The notes below the pieces were generated by a model. The model was not told where the DNA came from. It searched no databases and was given only the letters and a program-made list of their open reading frames with translations. Both the position numbers and the translations under genes were made by a program. From assembly GCA_035268885.1 (NCBI GenBank), contig DATFKA010000173.1:16556-80555 (forward strand): 64,000 bases of DNA, read 5' to 3'. Source of the stretch: DATFKA01 sp035268885. GTDB lineage: Bacteria > Bacteroidota > Bacteroidia > Chitinophagales > Saprospiraceae. Shown here piece after piece: positions 18,354 to 26,506 of this stretch (position 1 is its first letter; each line of letters opens with the position of its first letter).

Positions 18354-18941
18354 TCAGGGTTTAATGAGACGGTGGTGAATGCGCATAACTTGTTGAATGA
18401 GCGATTGGCTACCATCATTGTAGATCAGAAAATCGGAAAGCCGTGCTTTTTTAGCCTGGGGCCATTGTTTATCTATTCGAGCCCGTACCGCCGCGCGGTT
18501 GATCTGATCCCTTTTCCTGACCCGTTCGATGCGCATTTCTTCCGGCGCAACAACACAAATTATTTTATCCAGCGCCCGATAGCTACCCGCCTCATAAAGC
18601 AGCGCGGCTTCTTTTAAGGTATAGGGTGCGTTTTGCTGCTTTTTTTGCCATTCTTCTCCGTCTTTGGCGACGGCCGGATGGACCAGAGTATTGAGCTGGG
18701 ATAGTTTATCGGGATCCTGGAAAACGACATTGGCGACATAGGCGCGGTTCAGTTGACCATCGTCTGTATAAGCCTCCGTACCCAGGAGTGCTTTAATCTC
18801 CACTATGAGTTGAGCATCTTCTACCATCAGTACTTTGGCCCGATCATCGGCATAATAAATAGGGATTCCCAATTGTTCAAAGATTTTGCATACCGTTGAT
18901 TTGCCGCTACCGATTCCGCCGGTGATTCCTACCTTTAGCAT
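18354..18941 (-). CDS. coaE: Dephospho-CoA kinase
   Basis: Phosphorylates dephospho-CoA at the 3'-OH, the last step of coenzyme A synthesis. 195 residues, normal length. P-loop GGIGSGKST at 8-16, then the conserved PIYYADDRAK with the substrate-contacting Asp, the LVHPAV motif and a lid-region RDQINRAAVRARIDKQW typical of CoaE. It is tail-to-tail with the cysteine desulfurase gene with zero spacing, and head-to-head with the nuclease gene across 93 bp. Confidence 0.95.
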   Translation of the reverse strand: MLKVGITGGIGSGKSTVCKIFEQLGIPIYYADDRAKVLMVEDAQLIVEIKALLGTEAYTDDGQLNRAYVANVVFQDPDKLSQLNTLVHPAVAKDGEEWQKKQQNAPYTLKEAALLYEAGSYRALDKIICVVAPEEMRIERVRKRDQINRAAVRARIDKQWPQAKKARLSDFLIYNDGSQSLIQQVMRIHHRLIKP

Positions 18942-19034
18942 TGGTGTGTTCTTTATTTAGGGTTAAAAATGAAATCACTTATCTCCTTATTTTTCTTGGC
19001 TTAAATTACTATTTTGCCAGCACAATAACACAAC

Positions 19035-19949
19035 ATGGCAAAACTACGATCAAATTATACAGGAAAATCCAGAGGCTCGGGAGGTACGGTAGTCCGGGTA
19101 GGGATTTTTGCGGCCGTTATTTCGGGCCTGATCTTTGCCTTTAATTTTTTTAACGGGGACAAGAGTGCAGAAGCCCTGATTGACGAAAAGACGGTTACCC
19201 CTGCGGATCTGGAAGACGATCGCCAATTTTACCTGCCTACTTCCACTACGGATCAGATCATTAACCACGATTACTTTAGCCTGTCTTACAGCGAAGCCCA
19301 CGAACAGGCAGAATGGGTGGCTTACACCTTGACCCGGGAGCGACTGGATATGCCCTGGCATGAGCGTCCGGACGCATTTAAGTCTGATTTTAAGGTGGCT
19401 GGTGGTTCGGCGACCTGGGAGGATTACCTCAACTCTGGTTACGATCGCGGTCATCTGGCGCCTGCGGCCGACCTGGCCTTTTCGGCGAAAGCCATTCGAG
19501 AATCTTTCTTAATGAGTAATATTAGCCCCCAGGCCCGGGATTTTAATACGGGTATCTGGCGAGAATTGGAAGAAAATACCCGCAGCTGGGCAAAAAAATA
19601 TAAAAAACTCTACGTGGTCACCGGCCCGGTCCTTTCGGAAAATATAAAGGGACGTATTGGAGATAATGAGGTGAGTATACCAGCTTATTATTATAAAGTC
19701 CTCTTAGATGTCTCCGAACCCGGAAAAAAGGGGATTGCTTTTCTATTGCCCAATCAGATTAGTTACGAACCTTTATACGAGTATGCGGTAACGATTGACG
19801 AGGTAGAGGAACGAACGGGGATCGATTTTTTTCCGAATTTGATGACCCGGCGCCTGGAAGAAAAGATAGAAAGCGAAATTAATCTTGATCTTTGGGAGTT
19901 CAGTAAAGCTAAACACAATCTACGGACCGAAAAATGGAACCAACAGTAA
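19035..19949 (+). CDS. Membrane-anchored DNA/RNA non-specific endonuclease
   Basis: Beta-beta-alpha-metal (NUC1/endonuclease G) family. 304 residues. An uncleaved N-terminal hydrophobic helix (about residues 21-41) after a basic start suggests inner-membrane anchoring with the catalytic domain (about 70-285) in the periplasm. The signature YDRGHLAPAAD places the general-base His at 140, and SNISPQARDFNTGIW supplies the metal-binding Asn region. Likely roles are nucleotide scavenging or degradation of incoming DNA; toxin function is not suggested because no immunity gene is adjacent. ATG at 19035 fits the signal-anchor start. Confidence 0.9.
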   Translation: MAKLRSNYTGKSRGSGGTVVRVGIFAAVISGLIFAFNFFNGDKSAEALIDEKTVTPADLEDDRQFYLPTSTTDQIINHDYFSLSYSEAHEQAEWVAYTLTRERLDMPWHERPDAFKSDFKVAGGSATWEDYLNSGYDRGHLAPAADLAFSAKAIRESFLMSNISPQARDFNTGIWRELEENTRSWAKKYKKLYVVTGPVLSENIKGRIGDNEVSIPAYYYKVLLDVSEPGKKGIAFLLPNQISYEPLYEYAVTIDEVEERTGIDFFPNLMTRRLEEKIESEINLDLWEFSKAKHNLRTEKWNQQ

Positions 19950-20013
19950 AAGATGATACGGAACTGAAATTGCGCTCCAGTCTTGAATCAACACTATAAA
20001 ACAAAGTACTAAT

Positions 20014-21564
20014 ATGCAAGATAAAGCAAAATTCGTCGAAGAAATAGAAAAAGGATATACCTTCAAAGGACCGAGTATAACGTTCGGTGGGGCGATGCTG
20101 GATGGGGAAAATCAAACCGGAACGATGGTTCGCGTGCCCCTGGAGACGCTCAATCGCCACGGCTTAATCTCGGGATCTACGGGTACCGGTAAAACCAAAA
20201 GTTTGCAGGTAATGGCGGAGCAGCTGTCTGAGCAAGGCGTGCCCGTTTTGTTAATGGATATGAAGGGAGACTTAAGTGGCATAGCAGCCCCCAGCCCGGG
20301 CCATCCTAAAATCGACGAGCGCCACGCGGCGATTGGCCTGCCTTTTGAAGCGGGCACCAGTCCGGTTGAATTCCTTACGCTATCTGATGAAAAAGGCCTG
20401 CGTTTGCGAGCCACGGTAACCGAATTCGGCCCGGTCCTTTTCTCTCGCTTACTGGACCTTAACGAAACGCAATCGGGAATCATGGCTGTTGTATTCAAGT
20501 ATTGCGATGACCATGATATTCCACTGATTGATCTGAATGATATTCGGAAGACCCTGCAGTATTTTACGAATGAAGGGAAGGAAGCCATTCAGGATACTTA
20601 CGGTCGGGTTTCTACGGTTTCGGTAGGGGCGATCTTGCGGAAGTTGATCGAGTTGGAGCAGCAGGGAGCAGACCTGTTTTTCGGAGAGCGCTCTTTCGAT
20701 GTCGACGATTTGGTGCGGGTAGATGAAGAGGGTAGAGGAGTGATCTCCATTTTGCGTTTAACGGATATCCAGGACCGACCAAAACTGTTTTCGACCTTTA
20801 TGCTACAGATGTTAGCAGAGATTTATAGTACCTTTCCGGAGGAGGGCGATCTGGAGCGTCCCAAGTTGGTCATGTTTATTGACGAGGCGCATCTGGTTTT
20901 TGAGGAAGCCAGTGATAGCCTGCTGGACCAATTAGAGGCCATTATTAAGTTGATTCGTTCCAAGGCGGTTGGTATTTATTTTGTTACGCAAAACCCAGTG
21001 GATGTTCCCGACGCCGTTCTGGGGCAGTTGGGGTTAAAAATACAGCATGCCTTGCGGGCCTTTACGGCAAAAGATCGAAAAGCCATCCGCCTGGCCGCTC
21101 AGAATTTTCCCGAATCTGATTATTACGAAGTCGATGAGTTATTGACCCAGCTGGGTATTGGCGAGGCCCTTATCACAGTACTGAACGAAAAAGGCATACC
21201 TACGCCTCTGGTACATACCATGATGCGGGCGCCAAAATCCAGGATGGACATTTTAACGGGTCAGGAAATTAATCACCTCATTGGTCAATCGCGGCTTGCG
21301 CAAAAGTATAATAAGGATATTGATCGCGAAAGTGCCTATGAAATACTGCAGGCTAAGATTGATGCGGCCCGCGAAGCCGAGAAACAAGCCGAGCTGCAAG
21401 AGCAGCGCGAAAAAGCCTCACGCAGCACCAGCCGCCGTCGCGAAAAAACGGTGATTGAGCAAATTATGGATAGTCCGACGACCCGGCAGATTGGCCGGAC
21501 CGTAGCGAGGGAGTTAACCCGTGGTATGCTTTCGGTACTGGGCGTGAAAAAACGCCGCAGATGA
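20014..21564 (+). CDS. HerA-like / DUF853 ATPase
   Basis: P-loop ATPase of the HerA-FtsK superfamily, like E. coli YjgR. 516 residues. Walker A GSTGTGKT lies at 54-61, Walker B KLVMFIDEAHLVF at about 287-299, and a FVTQNPVDVPDAVLGQLG sensor-type segment follows. The C-terminal about 70 residues are charged and coil-like (EAEKQAELQEQREK) and end in a basic tail. The biological role of DUF853 proteins is not settled; nuclease partner NurA is absent here. 64 bp after the nuclease gene, so cotranscription is possible but not shown. Confidence 0.87.
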   Translation: MQDKAKFVEEIEKGYTFKGPSITFGGAMLDGENQTGTMVRVPLETLNRHGLISGSTGTGKTKSLQVMAEQLSEQGVPVLLMDMKGDLSGIAAPSPGHPKIDERHAAIGLPFEAGTSPVEFLTLSDEKGLRLRATVTEFGPVLFSRLLDLNETQSGIMAVVFKYCDDHDIPLIDLNDIRKTLQYFTNEGKEAIQDTYGRVSTVSVGAILRKLIELEQQGADLFFGERSFDVDDLVRVDEEGRGVISILRLTDIQDRPKLFSTFMLQMLAEIYSTFPEEGDLERPKLVMFIDEAHLVFEEASDSLLDQLEAIIKLIRSKAVGIYFVTQNPVDVPDAVLGQLGLKIQHALRAFTAKDRKAIRLAAQNFPESDYYEVDELLTQLGIGEALITVLNEKGIPTPLVHTMMRAPKSRMDILTGQEINHLIGQSRLAQKYNKDIDRESAYEILQAKIDAAREAEKQAELQEQREKASRSTSRRREKTVIEQIMDSPTTRQIGRTVARELTRGMLSVLGVKKRRR

Positions 21565-21574
21565 GGCGGGATGG

Positions 21575-22138
21575 TTAGTGTTCTTCATTTTCGTGCTTAA
21601 TCATCATCTGTTTGGGCACGAAACTTTTCTTATAAGTAGACCACGGGGTGGTACGGTGGCGGTCTTCACCAAAATAGGTGATCATTTGCATGAATTGAAC
21701 CGGCGATTTATAGCCGGAAATGGTTTGGATAATATCGGTTCGTTCATCCATAAAGACAATGGCAGGGTAGCTGAGTCTACCTTTCAGTAGCCGGGCAGCT
21801 AACTCGTGGTGACCTGTATTTCCCGATGTGGTAAATCTATAAACCTGACCGTCAAATTTCACCGCTTCTTTTTGATGGGCATCAAAGCGGACGGGGTAGA
21901 AATTCTCATTGATATATTCGGCAATGTATTCATCCTGGAAGGTGTTTTCTTCCATCTTTTTACACCAAACACACCAGTCTGTATAGACCTCAACCATTAT
22001 TTTTTTAGGCCTTTGCTCGGCTGCCTCCATCGCCTCTTCGAGGCCCATCCATTGGATGGTATCTTGTGCCAGTACCGTAGTAAATAGCCCTGAGACCATA
22101 AATAGCAAAAAGACAATAGTTTGTTTTTTAATCGACAT
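21575..22138 (-). CDS. Periplasmic thioredoxin-like protein
   Basis: Thioredoxin-fold protein of 187 residues with a signal peptide (MSIKKQTIVFLLFMVSGLFTTVLAQ). I chose the ATG at 22138 because it begins this signal peptide; an upstream in-frame ATG at 22162 would add eight residues before it. The active site reads EVYTDWCVWCKKME, a WCxWC-type CxxC as in the DUF255/thioredoxin_7 group, so it is probably a periplasmic reductase or disulfide carrier. The later cis-Pro region SYPAIVFMDE is present. It converges on the HerA-like gene with 10 bp between stops. Confidence 0.88.
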   Translation of the reverse strand: MSIKKQTIVFLLFMVSGLFTTVLAQDTIQWMGLEEAMEAAEQRPKKIMVEVYTDWCVWCKKMEENTFQDEYIAEYINENFYPVRFDAHQKEAVKFDGQVYRFTTSGNTGHHELAARLLKGRLSYPAIVFMDERTDIIQTISGYKSPVQFMQMITYFGEDRHRTTPWSTYKKSFVPKQMMIKHENEEH

Positions 22139-22247
22139 AGTATGTTTTAATTGTTCTTCCAAGTAACAAAAATTCCTATTGTAGCATGATGATTTAGTCG
22201 TACTTTAAAGGAAGTTTAACGAAAAACAAGGCAGCAGTTTGGAAGTC

Positions 22248-23285
22248 TTAACGATTCTCGTACAGTTCCAATTTATCATTGCCGATGGCAAAGGTAGCTT
22301 TGGGAGGTAAATCTAATTTGGGCGCAGGAATACCTTTGTCAATCCACTTGGCCGTTTTAAAAACTCTTGCTTCATCCCAAAGATTGGCCTCAATAAAACT
22401 CTCCAGGGTCATGGCGCCTCCTTCAATCAGTAAGGAAGTAATATTTTGTTGGGCTAATTTAGAGACAATTTGCTGGGTTAATTCTTCTCTGAAATCTATC
22501 TGGATATATTGAACAGAGGGTATAGACTGATCTTCCGCTTCTTTTCGCGTAAAAATGATAGTTTTAGATCTTTGGTCAAAAAGCCTGGCTGATTTGGGCA
22601 ATGCCAGTTCCCGATCGAGTACAACGCGAATGGGAGAACGACCAAAATAAAGTCGATTGGTGAGGCTGGGATCGTCGGTAATGGCCGTATTAGTACCCAC
22701 CAGTATGGCGTCCGTTTCCATGCGCCAACGGTGTACGAGACGCTTGCTGTAATTATTGCTCAACCAGAGTTGGCGAGCGGGGAGGGGAGCAAAAAGCTGA
22801 TTTTGGGAAGTAGCGTATTTCAGAATGATATAAGGCCGCTGCTCCCTAACAAAAGTATTCCGTGCTGCGGCCAAATATTCTCCTTCCGCTTCTAACAGTC
22901 CAGTGCTTACCTGAATACCAGCCTCCCGGAGTTGTTGTACGCCTTTGCCCCGAACTGCCTCCGTTTGATCGAGGGCAGAAATAACTACTTTGGGGATTTT
23001 ACTACTGATGATTAGATCTGTACAGGGAGGGGTATTACCTTGAATACAGCAAGGCTCCAGACTAACGTAAAGAGTAGATGCTGCTATGTATTGCTGGTCT
23101 TCGGCCTCAACGCTATTAATAGCATTTACTTCGGCGTGGGCCGTTCCGTATTCCCGATGAAAGCCTTCGCCAATAATGCGTCCTTCGTGCACCAGTACGG
23201 CGCCCACCATTGGATTTGGACTGACTTGACCTGATCCCTGACGAGCCAGATCAAAACATCTACGCACAAAATGTTCTTCCCTCAT
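22248..23285 (-). CDS. ribD: Bifunctional riboflavin deaminase/reductase
   Basis: Carries out the second and third steps of riboflavin synthesis: pyrimidine deamination then NADPH-dependent ribosyl reduction. 345 residues. The deaminase zinc site is intact: HAE at 50-52 with catalytic Glu52, and PCC-IQGNTPPC with Cys79 and Cys88. The reductase domain (about 150-345) shows YIILKYATSQN, TDAILVGTNTAITDDPSLTNR and LLIEGGA. Other rib genes are not in the window, so riboflavin genes are scattered. No FMN riboswitch-like leader was recognised in the 238 bp upstream. Confidence 0.95.
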   Translation of the reverse strand: MREEHFVRRCFDLARQGSGQVSPNPMVGAVLVHEGRIIGEGFHREYGTAHAEVNAINSVEAEDQQYIAASTLYVSLEPCCIQGNTPPCTDLIISSKIPKVVISALDQTEAVRGKGVQQLREAGIQVSTGLLEAEGEYLAAARNTFVREQRPYIILKYATSQNQLFAPLPARQLWLSNNYSKRLVHRWRMETDAILVGTNTAITDDPSLTNRLYFGRSPIRVVLDRELALPKSARLFDQRSKTIIFTRKEAEDQSIPSVQYIQIDFREELTQQIVSKLAQQNITSLLIEGGAMTLESFIEANLWDEARVFKTAKWIDKGIPAPKLDLPPKATFAIGNDKLELYENR

Positions 23286-23523
23286 ATTTTTGAATTTATT
23301 ACGGTTACTTGTCTGAAAATAAGCCCACGGCTCACCAAAGCCAGCGTTTTTGTTTAGAATTACTTACATTTAAATGAGAATTTCTTCAACAAGAAGCTAC
23401 TCATTAACACCAACCTGATTTTTTAGTCACTAACACAAAGTGATTAGGATTCCCTGATGACGGGGCGGGCCTATCATCCGCTTCCTTAAGTCTGAATTTT
23501 ATTATCAAACCAAAAGAAAAACT
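23286..23523. promoter_or_regulatory. Divergent intergenic region, ribD / AP2 gene
   Basis: 238 bp between two divergent starts. It contains an imperfect hairpin at 23373-23405 (AATGAG and TTCTT against AAGAA and CTCATT) and a second weak one, TAGTCACT against AGTGATTA, nearer the AP2 gene. No TAnnTTTG box could be assigned with confidence. Promoters for both genes must lie here. Confidence 0.4.
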
Positions 23524-24075
23524 GTGCTGTATAAAGTTAAACTAAAGAACGCGGACGAATCAGTATTACTAGATGATCAGGTATTTGAATACCTCACTAA
23601 CGAGCCCTACCTGAAAAAAGTTGATTTCATCAATAATCTCCGGCGCCATTCTAGTGGCTGCGCTGTTTTTCAGAAAACCTGGAAAAAAGCAGACGAAAGT
23701 TACAAAACCGAAACGATTTATCTGCATAAATTGGTGGCGGAAAAGTTTTTATCCGATACCAAAACGGGGAAAAGTAACCTGGTCGGAGCCAAAAATGGAA
23801 ACAAGCTGGACTGTCGACTGGAAAACCTGGTTTACCGCTCCCGTTCCGTGGCTTCCCGTAAGCGCCGCTCATCGAGTAAGATTGGTTATACCGGTGTGTA
23901 TAAGGAAAATAATCGCTACCGGGCTGTCATTTCTGTCGATCGCAAATCCGTACATATTGGTATGTACGCAACGGCCGAAGAAGCCGCTCTCGCTTATAAT
24001 AAAATGTCTCGTAAGTTATACGGCGATAATGGTAAAATTAATGTTCTTAAGAAGAGGAAGGGGAGGCAGGTTTAG
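23524..24075 (+). CDS. AP2-domain DNA-binding protein with degenerate HNH module
   Basis: 183 residues, GTG start. The C-terminal part (about 118-176; GYTGVYKENNRYRAVI and MYATAEEAALAYNKMSRKLYG) is a clear AP2/ERF-type DNA-binding domain, the fold shared by plant AP2 regulators and phage homing endonucleases. The middle (about 64-108; LHKLVAEKFL and NGNKLDCRLENLVYRSRS) matches the HNH_3 homing-endonuclease layout, but the position of the catalytic Asn-His pair reads Gly88-Ala89, so nuclease activity is probably lost. The first 60 residues are unrecognised. Its tail overlaps the opposite-strand mnmD by 29 bp. It is probably a domesticated DNA-binding protein; target unknown. Confidence 0.8.
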   Translation: MLYKVKLKNADESVLLDDQVFEYLTNEPYLKKVDFINNLRRHSSGCAVFQKTWKKADESYKTETIYLHKLVAEKFLSDTKTGKSNLVGAKNGNKLDCRLENLVYRSRSVASRKRRSSSKIGYTGVYKENNRYRAVISVDRKSVHIGMYATAEEAALAYNKMSRKLYGDNGKINVLKKRKGRQV

Positions 24076-24742
24076 CTCCTCTGGTCATTTCTCTTTTACC
24101 CGGAGGCCCGGGTAGAGTGTCCACCCTAAACCCAATGGCTTTCAAGGTTCTTTTAACCACCCCTTTTGCACAATAGGTAACCAGGTATCCACTGGGGCGA
24201 AGCGCTTTATAGGCCTTGCTTAATAGAGGAGCCTCCCAAAGCTCTGCTTGTGCATTGGGGGCGAATGCATCAAAAAAGATGATATCAAATTCCGAATCAT
24301 AAGTCATGTCTTCGAATGGCATGTTCACCTTTCGAAAAGTGAAATGCTGGCTCATTTCGTGAGTCTCTCCCCATTCCAGGGTGTGTAGTTGCCTGAAAAA
24401 TTGGGCTTCCATACCCGTTTCTTGTGGATAGTTCAATTGATCAACGAAATCGAGGGATACCGGATAAGCTTCCATACCTTCATAATGAATCGGGCGGCCC
24501 AGTTCTTCAGCCATCTGATAACTAAGCAGGGCATTGAGTCCAGTACCAAAACCAAATTCGAGTATCCGTAATGGCCGATCGTCCAGAAGCATTCTGGCTT
24601 TCAAACCGGCATTAATGAAAACGTGACGAGATTCCTGGACCGCACCGTATTTGCTGTGGTAGCTTACCCCAAATTGGTGGGAGAGCAAAGAATGCGATCC
24701 ATCCTGGGTCTCGATTAATTCATTTTTTGCTTCGTCAGGCAT
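24047..24742 (-). CDS. mnmD: tRNA 5-methylaminomethyl-2-thiouridine methyltransferase
   Basis: SAM-dependent methyltransferase that completes mnm5s2U at the wobble position of tRNA. 231 residues; it matches the stand-alone MnmD domain, without the FAD-dependent MnmC oxidase half found in E. coli. Motifs are HVFINAGL, the SAM-binding ILEFGFGTGLNALLS, IIFFDAFAPNAQAELW and LVTYCAKGVVKRTLKAIGF. The C-terminal PGPPGKREMTRG is also family-typical. Preceded by a 49-residue lipoprotein gene whose stop is only 3 bp before this ATG, so the two are cotranscribed. Confidence 0.92.
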   Translation of the reverse strand: MPDEAKNELIETQDGSHSLLSHQFGVSYHSKYGAVQESRHVFINAGLKARMLLDDRPLRILEFGFGTGLNALLSYQMAEELGRPIHYEGMEAYPVSLDFVDQLNYPQETGMEAQFFRQLHTLEWGETHEMSQHFTFRKVNMPFEDMTYDSEFDIIFFDAFAPNAQAELWEAPLLSKAYKALRPSGYLVTYCAKGVVKRTLKAIGFRVDTLPGPPGKREMTRGAKPASPSSS

Positions 24743-24745
24743 GAC

Positions 24746-24895
24746 CTACACTAAATACTGGACCCACTGAATGACAATATTGCTAATGTCGTCAATCGAG
24801 AAGTTGGTTGGACAGCCATAACCCCGGTTACAGGAAGAAATGGCAAAAACGGCTAAGATCAGCAGCAGTGTTTGTAGGCGATTATTCTTTTTCAT
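24746..24895 (-). CDS. Small predicted lipoprotein (49 aa)
   Basis: A short gene directly ahead of mnmD. It opens MKKNNRLQTLLLILAVFA, a basic n-region and hydrophobic core, followed by a lipobox-like AISSC with the acylated Cys at 22. The mature part is only 28 residues (NRGYGCPTNFSIDDISNIV and so on). The stop lies 3 bp upstream of the mnmD ATG. Size, lipobox and tight spacing support a real gene; function is unknown. No homologue can be named from sequence alone. Confidence 0.7.
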   Translation of the reverse strand: MKKNNRLQTLLLILAVFAISSCNRGYGCPTNFSIDDISNIVIQWVQYLV

Positions 24896-24976
24896 TGGAT
24901 TAATATTTTAATTTGGATATTTACGTTTCAAAAACGCGATGGATTTTTCTTTATTACCCAAAGGTAGGGAAATCGT

Positions 24977-24984
24977 TAATTTTG
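24977..24984 (+). promoter_or_regulatory. -7 box candidate for prmC
   Basis: TAATTTTG matches TAnnTTTG, 10 bases ahead of the prmC ATG, which would give a very short leader. No matching TTG at -33 is visible, so support is partial. Confidence 0.35.
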
Positions 24985-24994
24985 ACCATAAAGA

Positions 24995-25846
24995 ATGACA
25001 GAAACCTTTATAAAAGAGCAGATAAACGCCTTATCCGGGCGGTATGACGAGCGCGAAGCACAAAATATCCTGCGGATATTACTGGAAGACTGTTTTGACC
25101 TCCGCTGGAAGCATCGGGCTAAGTGCGTGCTCAATAAATCGGAAAGCGCTTTTTTAGCACAAGCCATCACCGCGCTCAGGCAGGGTAAGCCAGTACAATA
25201 CATTACTGGAAAAGCCCACTTTTTTGGGTATATATTTGAAGTGAATCCTTCCGTTTTGATTCCTCGTCCGGAAACGGAGGAATTAGTGATGTATGCCTTG
25301 CGATTATCAAAATTGATCAATCACCGACCAATTGAAGTGCTGGATGTAGGTACCGGCTCGGCCTGTATTCCGATAAGTTTAAAAAAAGAACGACCCGCCT
25401 GGCAAGTATCAGCCCTAGATGTCAGTCCGGAAGCCCTGGCCGTAGCGGATCGGAATGCCCAACGACTGGGAGCGGAAATCAGCCTCCTAAACATGGATTT
25501 TCGGGAAAGGCAGAATTGGAGCTCCTTAGGCACTTATGATCTTTTACTAAGTAACCCTCCCTATATTCCACAGGCTGAAAAGGATTTGGTAGGACACAAT
25601 GTACTGGGGCAGGAGCCGGATCTGGCGCTATTTGTGGAGGATGAGGACCCCCTACTGTTTTACCGTTTGTTAGCCGAATTTGGACAGCAACATCTACGGG
25701 CCCAGGGGCATATTCTGGTAGAAACCAATCAATATAATGCTTCCCAGGTAGCACAACTGTTTGCAGCGGCCGATTATAAAGGAGTAGAATTATTGCAGGA
25801 TTTGATGGGCGAAGATCGAATGGTGCGCGCTATAAAAGCGAAGTAA
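24995..25846 (+). CDS. prmC: Release factor N5-glutamine methyltransferase
   Basis: Methylates the Gln of the GGQ motif of peptide-chain release factors RF1/RF2 using SAM. 283 residues. The N-terminal helical domain (about 1-85) is followed by QYITGKAHFFG, LIPRPETEELV, the SAM loop VLDVGTGSACIPISL and the catalytic NPPY at 187-190. Length and motif order are standard. Its 3' end overlaps the convergent mqnB by 17 bp. Confidence 0.95.
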   Translation: MTETFIKEQINALSGRYDEREAQNILRILLEDCFDLRWKHRAKCVLNKSESAFLAQAITALRQGKPVQYITGKAHFFGYIFEVNPSVLIPRPETEELVMYALRLSKLINHRPIEVLDVGTGSACIPISLKKERPAWQVSALDVSPEALAVADRNAQRLGAEISLLNMDFRERQNWSSLGTYDLLLSNPPYIPQAEKDLVGHNVLGQEPDLALFVEDEDPLLFYRLLAEFGQQHLRAQGHILVETNQYNASQVAQLFAAADYKGVELLQDLMGEDRMVRAIKAK

Positions 25847-26504
25847 TAATCGGTACCAGCACTTCATTTAATTTTTCGATAGCCAGACCAATCTCCCAGG
25901 CGTCGCGGTTGCGAGGTTCCACGTAGTTAGATACAGATCTGATCTGCAGGCATTTACTACGTTTTTGTTGGGCCACGTAAAATACACCCGCCCCTTCCAT
26001 CGATTCCAGATCAACGGCGTATTTTTTTTGGATGCGCTCAATAGAGGGCTGCGCGCCGTGTACCCGATTAACCGTAATGGCATTGACTTTAGGTAAAAAA
26101 TCAAAATCTTTGGCTTCTTTATTCACCAGGCGCCCCTCCTGAAAGGGAAAGGCATTGCGCTCCGTCAATTCAATATCAAAGAGATCCTGGAAGTCCTGGT
26201 TGGCTAACTCGATACCCAGGTCACCAAAGCGATCTTCCACCACCTGTACCACCGTGCCCAGGGGAATATTCCTGCGGAAACTGCCGGCTATTCCGGCATT
26301 AATAATCAAATCGTAACTTTTTACCGACAGGTGATCCGTCAGACGAAACACCGTGGCTGGTAATCCTACTCCCGTGATCAGGATGTCCAGTCCGCTGGGC
26401 CCCTTCTGGAAACGATTGGGCTGGAATTCAATCAGGTTTTGTTTTAAAACCTGAATAGTTGGGTTAATTTCAAAAGGCGTTGCAGCAACTAAAAGTATTT
26501 TCAT
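25830..26504 (-). CDS. mqnB: Futalosine hydrolase
   Basis: Cleaves futalosine to dehypoxanthine futalosine and hypoxanthine in the alternative (futalosine) menaquinone pathway. 224 residues, nucleoside phosphorylase/MTAN-like fold. The opening MKILLVAATPFEINP, then INAGIAGSF, VVEDRFGDLG and VDLESMEGAGVFYVA (purine/ribose site with the conserved ESMEGA) support the assignment over MTA/SAH nucleosidase, which has a different C-terminal half. The starting ATG is 2 bp after the stop of the upstream beta-barrel gene. Convergent overlap with prmC. Confidence 0.88.
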   Translation of the reverse strand: MKILLVAATPFEINPTIQVLKQNLIEFQPNRFQKGPSGLDILITGVGLPATVFRLTDHLSVKSYDLIINAGIAGSFRRNIPLGTVVQVVEDRFGDLGIELANQDFQDLFDIELTERNAFPFQEGRLVNKEAKDFDFLPKVNAITVNRVHGAQPSIERIQKKYAVDLESMEGAGVFYVAQQKRSKCLQIRSVSNYVEPRNRDAWEIGLAIEKLNEVLVPIITSLL

Positions 26505-26506
26505 AT

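Noticed and set aside
23621..24115. 164-codon plus-strand frame over the AP2 gene
   Set aside because: Out of frame with the AP2/HNH-like motifs, which are clear in the other frame.
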